A DNA stretch of 64,000 bases, from positions 310,001 through 374,000 of the forward strand of contig JAKZHN010000028.1 in the NCBI GenBank assembly GCA_037179335.1, in the 5' to 3' direction. A program made the position numbers and the translations under genes. This document shows, in pieces, positions 46,591 to 59,750 of the stretch (positions within the stretch are counted from its first letter, which is position 1; each line of letters begins with the position of its first letter). Origin of the DNA: Cyclaneusma minus (Eukaryota > Ascomycota > Leotiomycetes > Marthamycetales > Marthamycetaceae). The notes under the pieces are model-generated. The model did not search any database, was not told the DNA's origin, and was given only the letters and a program-made list of their open reading frames with translations.

Positions 46591-47584
46591 TCAAAGCTCA
46601 CACTTCCTCATCCACTCCTCCGCACTCTCCTTACTCTCCTCGCGCCACCTACTCAGCGGCTGCCTTTCATAAACCGCATCCCCCGCCGCATAAAGCATCC
46701 TCTTCTTATCCTTCTCCCCCGTCACATCATTATCTGGACAAACCACATAAAACTTCCCCTCATCCATCTTCTTCTCCAAAAACTCCACAACCTGTTCCGG
46801 CCACCAAGCGCCCTCCGGCTTCTCTTTCACCCCACCTCCGCCCGTCAAGCCAGTAAACGTCCAGCCCGGAACCAACAAATGCACATCCAAATGCTTCGTC
46901 TCTCGCAAGTCGTACGAGAGATGCTCGGCAAGCGTTTTGATAGCGGCTTTGGAAGCGTTGTAGGCAGGGTTGCCGGGGGGGTTGGTGATGCCTTGTTTGG
47001 AGCCTGTGATGATGATTTTGCCAGCATGCGAGGGACCTTGGGAGGCCATGAGAGGGAGGAGGGTGGAGATGCCGTGGATGACGCCGAAGAGGTTTACGGA
47101 CATGATTTTGTGGAAGTAGGCTGTGTCTGTCCAGTCGGATTTGGGACCGATGCCGGCGTTGAGGGCGAGGAGTGATATGTGACCTGACACAAAATCAGCA
47201 TAAAATAACATAAGACGAATGTTGGAAGCAAAGCAAGGATATGTAACGTGAGGATTTGACAATGAGGATTTTAGTGAAGGTTAAGAAGGGAGGAAGGAGA
47301 TGTAGACTGGCTTGTCACGTGTAAAGGACGTGGAAATTGTACATACCGAATTCGCTCTCAACCTTGCTCTTCAGCTTTGTCCATTCGTCAATGTTGCCGA
47401 CATCCATGGAATGTGTGGAAAGACCCGATTCAGAGGCTTTCTGGAGGCTTTCGGCATTATTGTCGATTACGAGGACTTTCATGCCGGCGGATTGGCATCT
47501 TTTGGCTAGAGCGAGTCCGATGCCGGATGCTCCGCCGGTGATGACGGCTGTGTTGCCAGATTGAAAGATTGATGAGGAGGCCAT
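46591..47584 (-). CDS. Short-chain dehydrogenase/reductase (SDR)
   Basis: Two exons (47584-47347, 47183-46591; 163-bp intron), 276 aa. The Rossmann fold carries TGGASGIG (16-23) for NAD(P) binding, with acidic Asp41 after beta-2 (VLVIDNN), which favours NAD over NADP. Splicing restores HISLLALNAG with the NAG motif (88-90). Catalytic Ser lies in IIITGSKQG and the Tyr/Lys pair in AYNASKAA. The last third holds LVPGWTFTGLTG and a Trp-rich loop (EGAWWPEQVVEFL). The substrate is unknown. I start at the ATG at 47584 (MASSSIF); 30 further codons upstream look like leader. Confidence 0.9.
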
Positions 47585-47964
47585 TCTGAGGGGGGTTTGG
47601 GGTAGGTTTGGTGGCGCAGTGTGGAGTGGGTGAGATTGTTGTCGTTGATGGTGGTTCGTGGTGAATAGTACCAACAGTGACGTCGATTATGCGGGGAACC
47701 GTGAACGAATCTAGCCGCACCGATTCCGGACGGCAGACCTGTCTGAAAATGCTAAAAGCAAAGCTCAGGGTGAAGCGCGAGTTCTAATTGTCTAAAAAGA
47801 GCTTTCAAGGTCATTCGCAGCTGCCTAAGTCACTCAGCATTCACGAGATTCATCATCCAACATTCCAAAAAACCTCGCAGCTTTTCACTAGTATTAACAT
47901 CTTCTCCATCACTATCAGTCTCCTCCTGCCAGACATCACTATCATACACCCTTCTTTCTCCCGC
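47585..47964. other. SDR promoter side and RAV1 3' flank
   Basis: 380 bp without a recognisable gene. Confidence 0.4.
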
Positions 47965-50900
47965 CTAAAAGCCAAAACTATCCAGCAACGAGCTCGCCGC
48001 CGGCTCCTCGAACACAGTAGGCGGTTCCTTCCCCTTCTTCTCCACCCCCGGACTCGGGGGCGGCAAATCAGCCACAACCAGCGAGATCCTCCTCTTCAGC
48101 ATCTTCCTAGGATCCACCGGACTTCCCGGCACCTCCACTGCCGGAGCCGGCTGCAAGAACTCCCAATTTCGCACCAAGTCAAGAGCTAGTAAATCGCAGC
48201 CCATGCGATCGTATAGTTGTGCACTATGTAGAACAAAATCCCATTCTGCTTTAGGCGTTACTTGCGAAGCTCCCTGGAGGGCTTGTAGTGACTTTTGTCG
48301 CAGCTGTGCGTAGAGTACGATTAAGGCTGGGTCGTCTGCGAGGAAGAGCTTGGCTTCGGGGCCTGGGGGTTCTCCGTTTTCGACGATTGTGTGGACCGGT
48401 GACTAGATACGAATCAGTATGGTTCAAGTCAACGAAATTGAGATGGAAGTCTTACGATTAGTGCTCGAACAGCTATGTCTCGCTTGTGGATCATCCAGAA
48501 AGCCCAAGACGCAAGCCAGCGATTGCCCTCCTGGGACGCAAGTGGAAGCACCTTGTCCTCGATAAGTTGCTTCAATACGGGCCCATCATCGCCTTCGTAA
48601 ACACGAGCTATTGCTATCGCTAGCTGTAGGTCTTTCATCTGGTTGATACAGACACTGACAGCGTCGCTAAGAGCGTCGCCCAGCAGGAAAAAGGCCGCGG
48701 CATATTCTGTGCATTGTCAGCAAGCTCTAAAGGCGGAGAAACAGAGGAGTGTTTTATTACCAAAGCGACGCTTGCCAAGAAGGGCATAGGCATTTTTCAG
48801 CGCAGCAGTCTTCCATTTGGCATCATTGAAGTTATTCGATAACAACTTTACAGTAGCAGCTTGTTCACGGTTCCAGGCTGCCATACGCCACAGCCCCTGA
48901 ACCACTGCTTTTTTCCGCAAAGCGAAATAGTACAAGCTGCAGTCGACTGGATTTTTCATATCGCTTTTGGTATACTCATTGCGAGCAATGACCTCGAACT
49001 GTGCTTTCTATTGAAGCGCGTTAGTATCACTGATACCACCAGCTAGAGACATGATGAGACTTACTACTGCTGCAGAATCCTGGATCCACATGAACATGCC
49101 GCATTCCCTCGCATGCTCCCACAGCATTTTTCCGTTGAATTGATTGGAAACCACGTCAGCAAGAATATCCTGGCTGTTGCTATGGAAGGCCCAGCTGATC
49201 TCACGCCATGACAAATTAACTGCGTTTGCCCGCCCTTTGCGAAGCATATGCTGGCGAAAGAACAACATGAAGCGTGCAGCATTATCGTCTGTGGAGCGTC
49301 TCTGAGTCTCGACCAATGCCATACATTCCACAATATCGGCAAGCTGGATTTGCTCGTGACCAGAAAGCTGGGGTAGTGCAATTTTGGTCAGATACTCGTT
49401 GAGCCGAGATGCTATCTCGGTTGTGAGATTTTCCGTATCCTCGTCGTCGTCTTGCGAGTATTGTGCAAAGGTCGAGTCCAGCTTGTGGTTTGATGCTGAT
49501 GTCGTTTTCTGCATCGCATTAGTAGTGACACGAGCATCAGGGATTGGTTGACTAACCGGGCTGTCGTTGTAAAACAGGTCAAGCGGCATCCCTAGCAAAT
49601 GATCTATTGTCTCATCTTCGGTATGGTACTTCAAAGTCTTGTACAAAGTAACCAGTATCTGCTGTACAAGTGTACTTTTTCCAGCCAGTATTGCTTGACT
49701 GAGGAATTGGGGATGGAAAACTGGCAAGGGTCCGTTGAGGCGTGTGACAAGTTCAAACATGTTCCACTCCATGTCCTTGTTTGGAGGAAACCTCGAATTC
49801 TGGATGTTTGCCTGTGAAACCCGGATCTGCTTGTCGTAAAGGAACAATTGGTTGCCAGACCCAATCACCAAGTCACCGCCGCCCAACCATGCAGAATCGC
49901 CGATGGGATGAGTGGTCATGTCTCGAATGTCGATCTCACGAATGGCAGCCCACGCAGGTCCTCCGTTGAGGTAGTCGTATCGCATTTGAGACAACAGAGT
50001 AACTCGGAAGCGGAATCCTACGGCTAGGATTGACTGATCGTCAGGAGTAGATGTCCAATCGAGGTCCTGGACGATATCCTGATGAACCAAGTCATGGGTG
50101 TATTCGAGTCTTTTCCCCCGTACGTCCCATATTGTGAGTTGAGACTTCTCTGAATTTACCAGGGCAGCCTTCCGCAGAGAGTTCCCGCTTGCAAGTGACG
50201 GTTCTGAGACGCTAGTTTCCACAGAGCATGTTGGCAGCCAATCGACTTCCTTCGTCTCACTGTCGACTCTCGCAGTCCAGGCTGTTAGCACGCCGTCACG
50301 AGTAAACGATAATGCAACATCTCTGGCGAATGTGTCCAGAAAGCCAACAGTGACAGGTACAGAACCCGCAGGATCTACAGGAATTGCCCCTGAAAGTTCA
50401 CCCACGACATTCAGCTCGAATCTGCAAAATTCCCGAAGAGAAACTCCGGAGATCTCCTTGGATCTGTCATTTGCCTCGATGTGTTGAGGTAACTGGACTT
50501 GCCAAACAATCCCCTTGCCCAAGGAGCTGATTGTTGCAATGTAAATGCTTGAGTCAAGTTCGCCTGACCCAGGGATTGCCAGGAGGCAAAGGGCTGTACC
50601 GGACAACGAGTACTCGCACGCTGCGAGCAATTTGCTACTCGATAAACGGGTGTCCCAAAGTGTTACTTTGCTATGATGTAGGAAAACGACAAAACGCCCA
50701 TTCCCCAACACACAAACGCGGTGAATGTGTTCGTTTTGATCTATCACACTTTGCAAGCGTAGTGATGTACCCTTGCTTGCAACGTGGCTCCAAACAAGGC
50801 ATTCATCCTCAGTGGTACGGGAGACAATGGTTTTACCGCTGATATTGCGAATAATCTTTCGGATTGGTCCAGAATGCCCCGTCCAGGCGGTTCTCAATCT

Positions 50901-52218
50901 CAGCCGGTCCTTACGCTCCGAAGTATCCAGCAAGTAGGATAGCTTGCTCTCGAACAGCTCGATTCTACCATCGAAATGATGAAACAGGATATTGAAGGCA
51001 CCGGAGGACCGGTCACAGTAACTATGCACCTGAGTATAAGGATCCGTCACTGCTGATGGTATGGATCTACCGGTCGATAGCCCGTGCAGGTGAGCAATAT
51101 TGTAGATCTTGGCCTTCTTGCTTGCCCTGCAACCGACGTTCTCCATGGCCCAGAGTGACATATCTCCGTGGTCGTCCAATATAACACACACTTCTGGAGA
51201 GCGACTAGCTACGTCAATTAAACGTTTCAGGGCCTTCGGCTGCTTTCCTGGACTGCCTTCCGCCCCTTGAACGGCACGTTCAGTCGCAATAGTCAAGTCC
51301 CTGCCGTCGACAATGCAAGCATATATTTTCGGCGTACGCTCTCTCTGTATGAAAGGGCCTGGCTTGATTGACGCGGCGAGATCAACCTGAGCCCATAGTT
51401 GTAAGATTTGCGATCCATGAGGGTCCGTAGGAGCCCAGATCCGCAGAAGTTGATCGGCACAGGTTGTGTATAAGACGTTCTCGACAGCCTGTTCAGGATG
51501 ATATGGCTTCCGCCATCGTAAGCCAGTCACAGATTTCGGGTGCGACAGATAAGTAAAGTCGAAGCGTACTTCATCTGATCCGTAAGACAGCCGCCTCCAG
51601 ACCTTGGTGAAGCGATCATGCTTGCCAGACGAAGCGATGTAGCTAGCATCGTGGGAGAAAATGGCTTCGCTAATAGGATTGGCTAGTTTCCTCTGCCAGA
51701 GCAGGTCGTTGGTATTGGAGGTCGCGTATAAAGACAGTCGTGAGCTGCCGATTAATAGCTCTTCGTCGGCGCCCCATGACAGGGACATAGCAGGGTCTTG
51801 TTCGTCTTCGAGATCAAAAGTCGATTGTAAGGACCACTACCGAGTATCAGCGATGTCAAGGGGAAGGCCACGCTGGAAGCGGGACTCACCTTCAAAGCAC
51901 CCTCATCCTGACCGTAAGGTTTGTAGACGCGAATGCTCGATCCGGCGCATGTGGCAATCTTGCCCGAGTTTTCGTCGACGGCCACAGCATTTAGCTCGAT
52001 GTCGCTGTCATCGTAGATGGTCTGCAGAATATCGTTCGCACCGCCGAGGATGACAACGGCATTGCCAGTGATATAAGCCTAAGCCGTACGCATCAGCTTC
52101 CACGATGCACCAAGTTCGCCAGAGGTCCAGGACTTACGATCAGTCTCTTTTCGTCCCAGCACGCTATGGAAACAGCCTGGGGCCGAGCCTGTGGCTTTCC
52201 CGGAAGCACTGCTCTCAT
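47965..52218 (-). CDS. RAV1: Regulator of V-ATPase in vacuolar membrane 1 (RAVE subunit Rav1)
   Basis: Six exons (52218-52138, 52078-51890, 51836-49065, 49007-48761, 48706-48456, 48402-47965; introns 53-59 bp), 1325 aa. Rav1, with Rav2 and Skp1, reassembles V1 with Vo on the vacuole. The N-terminal half is a WD40-type double propeller: AVSIACWDEKRLIAYITG, DIELNAVAVDENSGKIATCAG, MSLSWGADEELLIGSS, AIFSHDASYIASSGKHDRFTKVWRRL, LLRIWAPTD. The C-terminal Rav1p domain shows FHPQFLSQAILAGK, WREISWAFHSNSQDILAD, FEVIARNEYTK, CSLYYFALRKKAVVQGLWRMA and YAAAFFLLGDALSDAVSVC. The Ser/Pro-rich end carries a basic patch (PRKMLKRRISL). It is close to the family length. The first ATG in frame with the propeller is used. 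Confidence 0.92.
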
Positions 52219-52973
52219 GCTCTCCTTGCTCACAGCTCATGGCATAGGGAGGTTTCTAGATGGAAGCAGCGAGTTTCGCGTGCATGTGAGCTTGGAAGCT
52301 CGGTGTTTGGAGTACACGGCTCTAGCAACGTCCTGGGGAGGGAATGCGGGATCAGCTCGGAAAATGAAGCTCTGCTTTGAATTATGACTGGTAAATACAC
52401 GATGGAAGGGCTCTCAGAATGCCATCATTTCTCCCTTTACAGCTTCCGTTCCATATCCTTTATGGCGAACGTGCCATGCTCCAGCCCCGAAAACCGGCTT
52501 AAGCTTTTACTTATTTTCTCAGCCTTGCGTGACAAGGCTGACTGCCCGGCTTATGTAGAGGAGGTGAGGAAATACATACCCCCTTCAGACTCCATCATTC
52601 CACAGCGATATTTTGCGGTTCCAACTAGTGAAGGTGTCCTTGAGTGCATCTAGACCTTGGAACGGACAAAGAAGATTTAAGCCGCAGAAAATTCATCTCG
52701 AACGAATGGTCAAGCCTCACCTGTCTCCTATCGACACACAAGAAGCACGGAAAGCATGGAAAGCATGGAAACTCGACAGCTGATGGGGAGCAAAGCATCC
52801 AAGAGACAACAGGATCTGTATTTGATACGTAACCTCTTGACCGGCCGCCAACGCCATTTGCCATGATAGACCGATACAGAAATGGTAATGCTCCCGCATA
52901 CCACACCCAAGCAGATTTTCGGACGCCAGACACCTTGCCATGTTCCTGTCGATTCTGATACTTCTCATCCAGG
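52219..52973. other. RAV1 promoter side and RPF2 3' flank
   Basis: 755 bp with no gene. A short direct repeat of GCATGGAAA (three imperfect copies) lies at about 52745-52771. Confidence 0.45.
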
Positions 52974-54010
52974 TTATCCTCTTCTGGGCTTCTTGACCTC
53001 ATCTTCGCTAATGACATCGTCGTCTTCCTCCATAGTATTGCCATCCACAATCAGAGCATCTCGGCTTCTCTTCAGACCCTTCATCTTCCTCGACTGCAGC
53101 TCATCGAGATTCTGCTTGCCCAGATGTATCCTTCCGATCTTGTCACCAATCTGATCCGTCGAAATGTTCTTCTTCGCCCGCTCTTCGGTGCCCTTAGGTC
53201 TGCGCAAGGCCTCCTTGAGAACACTCTCATCTGCCTCCTTCATGCGGCCAACTCTGAAGTCCATTCTTGGACCCATCTCCTCAACCTCCACTCTCGGCAC
53301 TTTCTGTCCACTCTTCTTGGTTCGGATCAGGTAGACTCGTAGATGGATCATCGGCTTCGCCTCTTCGCCATCCACCGTATCCCTCGCCGAAATGCTCACC
53401 ATGTATTGCAAGCCCTCGACATCGACCTTATCCGCCGGCTCTCCCTTGAAGAAATCGATAAAGAAACTCTTTGCCAACGTGTACTCCGTCACCACCGGAC
53501 TCTCAAACGGCGTTCCGGAAAACAGCAACAACGGCTTCAGTCCCACAGCGCACTTCTTGTTCTTGAATTGCGCCAATGACCTAAAGCTCTCCTTATCCAG
53601 ATGCAGCTCGAGCATATCCAGCACCTTGTAAGCGAATGTACGGACGAGGGTCAGCGTGTTGGGGCGCTTTTTGCTCGTGGAGCCGAAGACGATGATGCTG
53701 CAGTCGTTTTTCTCGGAGAAGAACTCCAGCGAGCTGGCATCTTCGAAGGGGTGGATGTCGTTTTTTTTGGTGAATTTCTTGGCGAGCGGCACACGGAGAG
53801 AGTACAGGTCGGTCATGGCATCTTGGACGACTTGCGAGCAGGTGGTGCCGCGGAGGAAAAGCGTGTGTTTGGGGTTTTCGACGGCTTTCGGCGCTTTCTT
53901 GTCGAGGGCACGCTTGGAGCGCGCATTGCGCGGCTTGCTGCGGAAGTTGTCAGAGAGGCTAGTATTGGGTTGATCGATGTTATGAGGACTTACATCTCCC
54001 GTAGCATCAT
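52974..54010 (-). CDS. RPF2: Ribosome biogenesis protein Rpf2 (Brix domain)
   Basis: Two exons (54010-53994, 53937-52974; 56-bp intron after only 17 coding bases), 326 aa. Splicing gives MMLREIKPRNARSKRALDKKAPK, the family N-terminus. The Brix domain follows: TLFLRGTTCSQVVQDAMTDLYSL, PFEDASSLEFFSEKNDCSIIVFGS, KKRPNTLTLVRTF, LLLFSGTPFE and MIHLRVYLI. The tail is basic then acidic (RKMKGLKRSRD ... EEDDDVISEDE). Rpf2 with Rrs1 brings 5S RNP into pre-60S particles. Two Met codons in tandem (54010, 54007) leave a one-residue uncertainty. It is divergent from alpha-tubulin. Confidence 0.94.
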
Positions 54011-54754
54011 CTTGGCGGCTGCGAAGTTGATGAGCTGTGAAATTCTGTGTGAGGCTTCGAATCGGCTCTTTCAATCTCTTAACGCAAAAATGCGGTTGCT
54101 GATAAGATAAACTTTTCTGCATGGATGCCTGAATTACTGGCATTGGGGCCTCAAATCTCGGATTATTTAAATGCACGACCCCTGGCGGGATGGCGCTGGA
54201 TCCAGCCAACAGCTGCCACAGCTTGGGTCGTTTCTTAATTATTTTCCGTCTATGTCTAGGTATGTCTAAGTACATGTAGTCATTTGAACCAATTATGATT
54301 TATTCAAATTGTTCCACTGATCTAGGTTGTTCCCACACTTGGTTCCACAGCTGTTGATAAGTTAATAACCCGGGTTGCTGCATTCTGCACTGTTCTCAGT
54401 TGTCTGGTTAGTATTCTTATGTAGGTACCTTAGTTCCTTCTATCCTCCTAAATACTTGAAACATCAGTGCAAGTTGTGTAGAGTCTAGGCCTCCGTGGTG
54501 TCTTGGGAGGCGTTTCGCTATCGTCCCTGGATCATGCTGCCAGACCCCGGCGCCGGCGGTGAAGTTTGGCCCCACCACGATGTGAAATGCAAATCGGGTC
54601 TTCCAGTCTCATGCTGTCCTCCTCGTTGCTCAAACTCTGCCCACCTCGTGCTTTCGCGTACCCTCGCGTCAAACCGAGCAGCAAGTATCCACGTCTATTC
54701 TTAAACACTTTCTTTGCAACATCCTAAGCCAAGCAGCCTTGCTCAATCGCAAAT
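54011..54754. promoter_or_regulatory. Bidirectional promoter region of RPF2 and alpha-tubulin
   Basis: 744 bp between divergent starts; no gene or repeat is evident. Confidence 0.45.
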
Positions 54755-56318
54755 ATGAGGGGCGAGGTGCGTGGCTACCCCTATAATCAACAAAGCACTC
54801 ATTGCTTCCTATAAGCCATTGCCGGCATGGAAGTTGACAATTGGCTCCTTCTAGATTCTCCACCTTCACATCGGCCAGGCTGGTACCCAGCTGGGTAACA
54901 GCGCTTGGGAGCTGTACGTACAACCTGACCCCCACCTTGTCCTCCAACACGCGCTCATCGCGGAACAGCTACCTTCTCGAGCACGGTCTCAAGGCCGACG
55001 GTCGCCCCAACCCTGACGCCGGAGACATCGGCGAGACTGGCTCCTTCGAGACCTTCTTCACCGAGACTGGCAGCGGCAAATATGTCCCCCGATCCATCTT
55101 CGTCGATCTCGACCCCTCTCCTATCGATGAAATCCGCACCGGTGCATACCGCCAGCTGTTCCACCCCGAGCTCTTGATCAGCGGCAAGGAGGACGCAGCT
55201 AACAACTACGCGCGTGGTCATTATACCGTGGGCAAGGAGCTTGTGGACTCTGTCATCGAGAAGGTTCGCCGCGTTGCGGGTAGGTAAATTCGTTTGGACG
55301 AGGTACGATGCGCTACTAACCCGGCTTGCTAGACAACTGCTCCTCGCTCCAGGGTTTCTTGGTTTTCCACTCTTTCGGTGGTGGTACTGGCTCTGGTTTC
55401 GGCTCGCTCATTCTCGAGCGCCTGGCCCAGGACTATGGCAAGAAGTGCAAGCTCGAGTTTGCCGTCTACCCATCTCCTCGTGTCTCGACCGCCGTTGTTG
55501 AGCCTTACAACGCTGTTCTGTCTACCCACAGCACTATTGAGAACTCGGACTGCACATTCTTAGTCGACAACGAGGCCGTCTACGACATTTGCCAGCGCAA
55601 CTTGGACATCCCTCGCCCCGACTACCAGCATCTCAACCGATTGATTGCCCAAGTTGTCAGCTCCATTACCTCCTCGCTTCGCTTTGACGGTGCCTTGAAC
55701 GTCGACTTGAACGAGTTCCAGACCAACTTGGTTCCTTACCCTCGTATCCACTACCCCTTGATCAGTTACGCTCCAGTCATTTCCGCCTCCAAGAGCTCGC
55801 ACGAGAGCTTCAAGGTCCAGGACTTGACCTTCCAGTGCTTCGAGCCAAACAACCAAATGGTGGTCTGCGATCCTCGCAATGGCAAGTACATGGCTGTTGC
55901 TCTGCTCTACCGCGGTGACGTTGTCCCCCGCGACTGCAACACTGCCATTGCAGCTCTCAAGGCCAAGGCCACCTTCAACCTTGTGGAATGGTGCCCAACT
56001 GGTTTCAAGGTCGGTATCAACTACCAGAAGCCCATGACGGTTCCTTCCACGGACCCATCCGACGGTGCTCTTGCTGCGGTCGACCGATCCGTCTCTATGC
56101 TCAGCAACACGACCGCCATTGCCGAGGCATGGAGCAGATTGGACCACAAGTTCGATCTCATGTACAGCAAGCGCGCCTTTGTGCACTGGTACGTGGGAGA
56201 GGGTATGGAAGAAGGAGAGTTCAGCGAGGCCCGCGAGGATCTCGCTGCCTTGGAGAAGGACTACGAGGAGGTGGCTGCCGATGGCATTGACCCTGAGGAG
56301 GGCGAGGAGGAGTATTAG
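54755..56318 (+). CDS. Alpha-tubulin
   Basis: Four exons (54755-54766, 54855-54913, 54969-55279, 55333-56318; introns 88, 55 and 53 bp), 455 aa. The first exon codes only MRGE; the second gives ILHLHIGQAGTQLGNSAWEL. A donor at 54914 (GTACGT), rather than the later GT, restores WELYLLEHGLKADGRP. GTP-binding elements are visible: DNEAVYDICQRNL, GGGTGSGFGSL, and the alpha-specific catalytic Glu region. The C-terminus is acidic and ends EEGEEEY, with the terminal Tyr of classical alpha-tubulins. It forms the microtubule heterodimer with beta-tubulin. This is the only tubulin in the window. The 5' clustering of introns is typical of fungal tubulin genes. Confidence 0.96.
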
Positions 56319-56935
56319 AGAAAGAAAAAAGCTCGACTTATGGAAGCAGGTAGAGGGATAAAAGATCTTGCTGCGGATTCCCCATTTGAATTTCTTGAGA
56401 TTTGAGCATGGCGTGGCGAGACAAGATTGCGGGTGATATTAACATCGAAGGGGTTTTCATTCCCGGCTGTATCTTCTGACATTGATGAGATTTATGGAAC
56501 TGCTTTTCCGATTTCCAACTGGTTCCGTTTTAGGTGACGCGAAGTAATTAGTACGACGGTCCTGCATCAATCCGGGCAGGTAATTAAGACATTAAGAACT
56601 TAAGATAACAGAATTGCACCGAGTCCGGTAGAGTTAATTCTCCGGGGGATAAAGTTATGGCACTTTAGATAAGGAAGGCTGTGGCTGCTCGTATAAATTG
56701 TTCGCCTAATACGAGCCAGATTTCCAGGCTTGACGCGACAGCGATTCCAGCTCGTGCGTGCTGTCGCACGCAGCACAAGTGCTCGACCATCCTTGCGACT
56801 GGACTCTTGGACGGTAGCTACTTCACGCCCCACATTCTCCTCACCGAAGTGCTCAAGTAACTTTGCGGTCGCTGAACCTTCTGCGGCTCCCCTCCGCACA
56901 GCTCCTTCTCCCCGCGAACTCGGCTTCCTAAAAAA
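56319..56935. other. Alpha-tubulin 3' flank and promoter side of the SMARCD gene
   Basis: 617 bp. No gene, RNA or repeat recognised. Confidence 0.45.
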
Positions 56936-58525
56936 ATGCAGCCGGCTTACCGTTCCTCTCATGGCCCGTCTACACGACGAGGTATAGGTTAGTGGTGTTC
57001 CCTAGCTTGTCCCACGCGTTTCACTACGACCATGACCTCCTCAGTCGTTGCTCAATTGGAAGACTCACTCAACATCATGTTAGGCCCGATGGTTTCTGGC
57101 GGCGCCGCACATCAGACCGCCGCTCAGGCGCAAGCCCAAGCCGATGCCATGAAGAAGCAAAGCGACCTTGCCAAGCGGAGGAGTCGCAAACCGACCGATA
57201 AGAATATTCCCGACGGCCTCGAGGACTACATAATTGGCGATGGCGTGAAGAATTACCGCGCGCTGCGGGACTTGGAGAGGCGCTTGGATGCGGCGATGAT
57301 GAGGAAGAGGCTGGATATTTATGAGGCTGTCAATAGGCATGTGAAGGAGTACCGGACTCTGCGGGTGTGGATCTCGAATACGGTGGAGGATCAGCCGTGG
57401 CAGAACGAAGGCGATGGTTTCGACATGGCCGCCAGTGGGGATGCATCGTACACCGTCAAAATCGAAGGCCGGTTACTGGAAGACGACATGGGCCTTGATG
57501 ATACCGACGACGAGGATGAGCCGCCTGCTCGAAAACCAGATGGCACTGCAGCTCCGCCTAGTCAACAACCGACCAGGCTTTCTCATTTCTTCAAAGCCAT
57601 GAATGTGGACTTCGATAAGAACGATAAGGTCATCAATGGGGTCGAGCAGAGTGTGGAGTGGAAGAAACCGGCCACCAGCGCCTTGATCCCCCCCAACTCG
57701 GCCGACTTCGACCTGTTGGAGTTTAAGCGGACAGGCGATAGGAACATGAACGTTACCATCAACCTCGTCCGCGACGAAGAGCAGGAGCGTTTCAGCCTAA
57801 GCGCTCCGCTGGTTTCCATCCTGGACACTACAGTGGCCACGCGCCTCGAAGTGCAGCAGGGAATCTGGGCATATGTCAACGCCATGGGCCTCATAGACGA
57901 AGAAGAAAAGCGGAGTTTCCACTGCGACGACACATTGAGACAGGTATGTCTCGCCTGAAAGCAGCACCGTTCCATTCCTCAGTCTTCTCAGCTAACTTCT
58001 ACGCAGATCTTCGGACGCGACATCGCCTACGTCCCACAAATCAATGAAGCCACCGCCCAACACATGCAACCCCTCCCGCCCATTTCCCTCCCCTATACCA
58101 TCCGCACCGACGCCGCCTACCACGCCTCCCCCACCCCCACCATCTACGACATCAGCGTCTGCGTGCCCTCCCCCGTCCAAGGCAAATTCCGCGACTTCGT
58201 GCGCAACACTTCGCACCTCCAAAGTCTCCGCGAAATCGCAAACTACAACGATCACTTAGCACTGCGCATCAAAGCATTAGGCCACTCGAAATCCAAACAC
58301 GCGTTCTTCACTGACATTTCTCGGGATCCGACGGGCTTTACAAATCGCTGGATTAGTAGCCAGAGGAGAGATTTGGAGGTCATTATGGGGGAGGCGGCGA
58401 GGGGGGGTGGCGAGCATGCGGGCGGGGAGGAGTGGAGGCGTGGGGGGAACGAGGGGGTTTGGGGGACAGATAATGTGAAGGAGGCGGTTAATTCGCTGCT
58501 TACTTCGCGGAACCGCATGGGTTGA
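56936..58525 (+). CDS. SWIB-domain chromatin-remodelling subunit (SMARCD; Snf12/Rsc6 type)
   Basis: Preferred model has three exons (56936-56981, 57045-57943, 58007-58525; introns 63 and 63 bp), 487 aa. The first exon gives MQPAYRSSHGPSTRR, which I favour because related ascomycete proteins start in a similar way (from memory). A start at 57032 (MTSSVVAQ, 476 aa) is the alternative. Landmarks are RRSRKPTDKNIPDGLEDYIIGDGVKNYRALRDLERRLDA, MMRKRLDIYEAV, then LLEFKRTGD and VTINLVRDEEQERFSLS. The SWIB/MDM2 fold follows (LEVQQGIWAYVNAMGLIDEEE ... CDDTLRQIFGRD). It belongs to SWI/SNF or RSC remodellers; which one cannot be settled here. Confidence 0.88.
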
Positions 58526-59750
58526 GCTGGGAAGCTGAGGGACAGGCTTGTTTTGTGGTTGAATATTGTACGATCAGGGGTAAAGCGGCGGGATCGAAAA
58601 GGGGTGGATGGACGGCGTTTCATGAGCTTTAGCTCTGGCTTTCACGTTGGGATGGAATTAGTAAAAGGAAATCGGATACAGATGCGCAAAATAAAGCTGG
58701 GAATTCAAGCAGCCACGGTTTCTCTTCCCAATCGGGCAACCAGGACCTATAATCCAGTCTCTGACATCCCAGCTCCTCGCGCGTCTCGAGTGTTTTAACG
58801 TCTTCCTGATGGGTGATAGCCACACCTCTCTAAAAACTTCTCAGGAAAGTCTGGTCAAAGCACCTACCTAGGCACAGATACCCAAATCAGCATCACATCT
58901 CACTTCTCAGAACCCAGGAATCATTCCCCAGTACGTGTACCTTATAGCTGAACAGATATAGTAGCGTAGCAACAGCATTCCAAACTCAGCCCCAGACAGG
59001 CGTCATATATCTCAATCACAAAACCATCAAGTATCTACAAGGCAGCAAAAAGACACCAAATGGCACAAAACGTCAAACAAAGGCTCCCTCACACACCGGG
59101 TGTGAACGCCAACCCGAATCGGGAAACTGCTCTCCACTCCCTTCATAGGTAGCCGGTGTGAAACGTGGTACAGGGGTTTCTGGTTTTCAAATCGAAGCTG
59201 TGTCAACATTTTTATTACAAAAATAAAATAAAATGGGTATTGTCGGGAGAGAGGTGTGTTTTCGATTCCGGATCCTCTCGATTGAAATGGAAAGTGAAAT
59301 ATGGCGAGTCTGGTTTGTTGTGCAGAGTTGGAGATCTTGTTTCTGACGGTCCGCCTAAAAGCAAAAAAGGTAGATTCCCTAGATAGCCAGCTAGGAAGTA
59401 GGAAATTTCTCCGAGCCCGGGAAGCTGGTTTCTGAGGGGGGAGGGGGTTCTTTTGCTTCTTGGTGCTTGTGGTGGTTCTTTGGGCATCTTTTTGCGATGT
59501 CTTTTTGCAATCTTTTTTGCAATCTTTTTTGCAATCTTGACGCTGACTTTTTGCAGCGCCGGTGCCAATCCCTACTTCACGACTGGAGCAGGAGAAGCAG
59601 ACAAGTTTAGCCAAGAAGAAATCGTGATATTGCTAATCTCCTATCTGCTAGTTCCCATAAGATTCATATCCCATTCATATTTCATGAAACTCCCCTATAA
59701 ATCTTCTACTCTCTCTCTCACTCTCTCCCTTCTACCAACTCCCAGCCCCC
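58526..59750. other. Convergent intergenic region
   Basis: 1.2 kb between the SMARCD stop and the secreted-protein stop. It holds the small repeat at 59487-59560 and a CT microsatellite near 59709-59730. No gene recognised. Confidence 0.5.
59487..59560. repeat. Short tandem repeat of about 13 bp
   Basis: Four to five imperfect units of TTTTTTGCAATCT lie in tandem in the 3' intergenic region. Confidence 0.75.
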
